Shown here piece after piece: positions 61,201-64,000 of a DNA stretch of 64,000 nt. The translations under genes and the position numbers were made by a program. How positions within the stretch are numbered: the first letter of the stretch is position 1; every line of letters begins with the position of its first letter. This DNA is from Gnomoniopsis sp. IMI 355080 (taxonomy: Eukaryota; Ascomycota; Sordariomycetes; Diaporthales; Gnomoniaceae), in assembly GCA_027946555.1 (NCBI GenBank), contig JAPEVC010000187.1, positions 1-64,000 of the forward strand. The letters are read 5' to 3'. The notes under the pieces were generated by a model. It ran no database searches, was not told the origin of the DNA, and was given only the letters and a program-made list of their open reading frames with translations.

Positions 61201-63131
61201 CCGGCCGTTTATCGCACTGGGTGTGACCACCTCCGCAGGATACGCCCGGATATCGTACACGGTACCTGTGGCTGCCACTGGCTGTTGGTCTAGCTTCAGC
61301 AGCTATACTGCTTTGGGGCATATGTCCGCGCTGGGCAAAGTCTCTCATTGAGTCTCGACTGCCGCCCAGCCGTCGATACGGACAAATTTGCAAGCGAATG
61401 ATCGTCAGGACCTCCGACTTTTATATGATGCTGAAAGTGTCGGGCAACAGTTTGGCTCGTATTTCGTCATGCTTCATTTTATCGAGATGACTCGTGGCCT
61501 CGATAATGCACCATCTAACCTATAATCGTAATATTGAGGGCGAATCAACGCGACAACGTTTGTTGAGGCGTCCAAGTGCAAGATCTACGAAAACATTCCG
61601 CCAATCTTCCAACACGCTGTGAGCCTGAGGGCGCCGTTATCCACTCCGCGTCAGTCGCGTCAAGATCCACTGCGCTGTCTTTTGTTCAAGGACATGGCAT
61701 CCAAAGTCAAAACACTGCAGAATTGCGGGTGTGGCGCTGTTGCCTCTACCCGCCCTCACAAGCATTGCAACAATTGACGTGGGCGGTGTATCGGCACTGT
61801 TTGACTAGCAAACATCAGCCCATCAGGTCTGCAACCATCACGCCCTCCTCCGACTTATCAAAGATTCGTCATCAATCATTTGCCAGTTACTATACGTACT
61901 CCGTACCTGCGGCGCAATCTGTTGGTTGGCAGGTGGTTTATTTGCATCTATGCTTGAAAAGTGAGCCCCTGTTTCAGCAATTTTGGAGTAGCGCTTTGGT
62001 TCCATGTCCGCTGGGGCTACTATATAAAAAAGTTAAAGAAAAAAAAAAACGTCGAAAGCCAACAATACTCCATCGGCTTTCTTGGGTGATTCCAAGACCA
62101 CTCAATTCCAGGCACAATCCACCGCCAGCCTTACCACGAACTACGGTAGCGAACCCTTGATGCGTCGGCAGCAAGCTTCAGGGGAATGAGAGGGGACAAG
62201 GCAGGGGAAATGACAGGACATGGCCTTTTTTTTTTTAACCCTCAGGGGTTCTCCAAAGAAAGATCTCGCGAAACAGATCCACCGCGCGAGTTTCCAACAG
62301 GGGCAAATTTGACCCAGCCGGTGTATGCTGGGTGTGCATGCACTGTGCAGGGTCATGCAGCAGAGCTGCTCCAAAGATATATCCATGTTCAACTCCATTA
62401 TCGACAGGGATACTGTTCGCTCGCTGGGAAAAGCGTCCTGCTTCTAGGTCGGTGAACCCCGGCACCTTCTCCGCGTTCCGCTGTAGTTCTAGTTCCCTCC
62501 CCCCTTGCGCCCCCCCCCCGTTTACAGGATCTCGGAGAAGGTGGTGGAGGTGGTGTGTGGGTGATGGACGACGCAGTGCAGGGCCAGGGGATGCGAGGGC
62601 TGGGGATGGACACCCTGGCACGCGCGTGAGCCTCGACGACGACATCCGAATGGGGATGTACGAGAGACGAGTACACTTGTGTGTTGATTATCATCAGGAC
62701 CGCAAGTTCACCACATCAAGATCCAAAGTCGTGGACTGTGTTGGACCTGGATGACAATAGGGGCTCGTAGTAGATGATCGGGGATAGAATCGGTCCCCAG
62801 TTTTCCACCGATCAAAGCAGCTAGCTGACGGTCGCGAGACGGAATCACGAGTATCAGAGCGCGCAAAAGCGAAGTGGCATTGTAAGAAACCGCCACATGC
62901 ACAGTACTTGTAGGAAAAGAATACGTAGAGTACCTACTTCTTCGCAATTCTCACGGGACCTGGAGGCTGTCACCCACTACAAGCCCGCCCCGCGAGGAAT
63001 GCAAGCTACATCTGTCCGTCGTGGGACAGAAAACAGAAGAAAAGAAAGTCGCCTTGCCGCCTACCGTGCCTAAGTCACATGTTTCGGGTGCCGTACCTGC
63101 ACGCCTCATCATGTATGTAGATATATGCATG

Positions 63132-63147
63132 CACACACACACACACA
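63132..63147. repeat. (CA)8 microsatellite
   Basis: A short CA run flanked by imperfect ATACAAACACATAC repeats. Confidence 0.85.
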
Positions 63148-63513
63148 TACAAACACATACGCAGACATATGAAAGTAATTGCTTCAACCGGACTGACCAA
63201 GCGCTGAGTCATCTCATTGAATGGGGACACAAAGCCCTGCCGAGATGGGATTGGGGGGGTGAAAGGAGGAGAGACGCATGGGGGCAGCAGCATCATGGGA
63301 AATCATGGAGGTCGCCCATCATTTGCGGATGAACGAGCTGAGCTCTCTCTCTCTCTCAGCAGGCGGCAGCGCGCAGGCTCGGCGACGGGATGCTACAGTT
63401 GCAGCTGAGATTGCCGCGTAATTTCAAGATCGGGTCATAAGGGGGAAATCGTGTGTGTTGTGTGCTGTGTGATGTGTGATATGTGTGATATGTCGTCCCA
63501 ACGTGCCTGTCAC

Positions 63514-63514
<1 letters not shown>

Positions 63515-63549
<35 letters not shown>
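63515..63549. repeat. (GT)17 microsatellite
   Basis: A GT run preceded by imperfect TGTG/TGATATG repeats from 63450. Variation between strains is likely. Confidence 0.95.
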
Positions 63550-63551
<2 letters not shown>

Positions 63552-64000
63552 CTCCTCTCTGTTCTGTTCCTGCACGGAGAGAATATTACACCTCACTTTC
63601 ATCCTATCTCATCTGTTACTTGCTGATATTGGGATGGAGCAACAACAACATCATTTGCCTAAGCCACCCCCCCCTTTTTTTTTGCCTTTCGTCCTTTCTG
63701 CAGGTGCCTTGTTGTTTATTATTTATTTTTAGTGTATGTCGAAATCCATCGTACCGGCCGTTCTTTTGCCTGGCTGACACTATTTGGGCCTGAAGAGCGG
63801 CGCATGTGAGGCTGGTAAACGTCCCCCCCAATAAGTCATACGTTGTCTCAAGACTTTTCGTCACGATGTGTTTCTATACCAGTCTGCAAGGCTGCCCCCC
63901 CCCAAGCTTTTTGTTTGTCTTCTTTCTCTCTGTCTCCGTTCCCCCTCTCGCTCTAGCTTTAGCCCCAAGCCACCCACGTCTCGAGTCCCGAGAGCTTGGG

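Larger units (their letters stand above)
53814..64000. other. 10-kb gene desert upstream of medA
   Basis: Neither strand yields a gene supported by domain or splice logic. The longer frames (57977-58555, 61576-62160) have random composition. Base composition is balanced, without RIP. Microsatellites occur at 55255-55277, 63132-63147, 63339-63358 and 63515-63549. CT-rich sequence at the extreme right (63910-63960) looks like the leader or promoter of a gene beyond the window. The region probably contains the regulatory sequence and long 5' leader of medA; non-coding RNA genes cannot be excluded. Confidence 0.45.

Noticed and set aside
61576..62160. 194-codon plus-strand open frame
   Set aside because: Contains a run of Lys from an A-tract and no domain; looks like chance.

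Overview
This window comes from a filamentous ascomycete (Pezizomycotina, most likely a Sordariomycete). The genes carry short introns of about 45-130 bp with GTRWGT-type donors and are organised singly on both strands. The families are typical of these fungi: UstYa-like/DUF3328, Pth11/SAT4-type rhodopsin-like, DUF6536, DUF6594, a Medusa regulator and a BBE-like FAD oxidase. A block of transposon DNA shows classic repeat-induced point mutation (RIP): TpA excess, CpA/TpG depletion, and TAG/TAA stops in place of Q and W. All gene models below are my own splices. In each, every junction keeps the reading frame and joins conserved protein segments.

Layout. 1-9540 is an AT-rich, RIP-destroyed transposon graveyard. 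It holds a plus-strand Ty3/gypsy integrase remnant, a fragment resembling a Ulp1-type cysteine protease, and a minus-strand gypsy gag-protease-RT-RNase H remnant with a possible LTR. From about 9540 the base composition changes abruptly and genes begin: PQ-loop membrane protein, APH-family phosphotransferase, a nonsense-interrupted DUF3632-like gene, UstYa-like oxidase, rhodopsin-like membrane protein, a tiny secreted-peptide gene (55 aa), an amino-acid/GABA-type permease, an S33 proline-iminopeptidase-like hydrolase, a DUF6536 membrane protein, a FAD-linked oxidase and an MFS transporter. 

From 33.5 kb come housekeeping genes: an YSA1-type ADP-ribose pyrophosphatase and a second Nudix hydrolase, tail to tail with 21 bp between stops. 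A 4.5-kb gene-poor stretch follows, then a DUF6594 membrane protein and two small conserved-looking genes (79 and 129 aa). At 48.5-53.8 kb lies the Medusa (medA/REN1/acon-3-type) developmental regulator on the minus strand, with unusually long introns. The last 10 kb (upstream of medA) shows no convincing gene, only microsatellites.

How they may work together. The 15-32.6 kb stretch gathers a UstYa-like oxidase, a secreted peptide with KR and RR dibasic sites, a peptidase, a FAD oxidase and two transporters. That is the toolkit expected of a small peptide-derived metabolite locus, although no gene proves it and unrelated membrane proteins are interspersed. It is the most interesting candidate system in the window.
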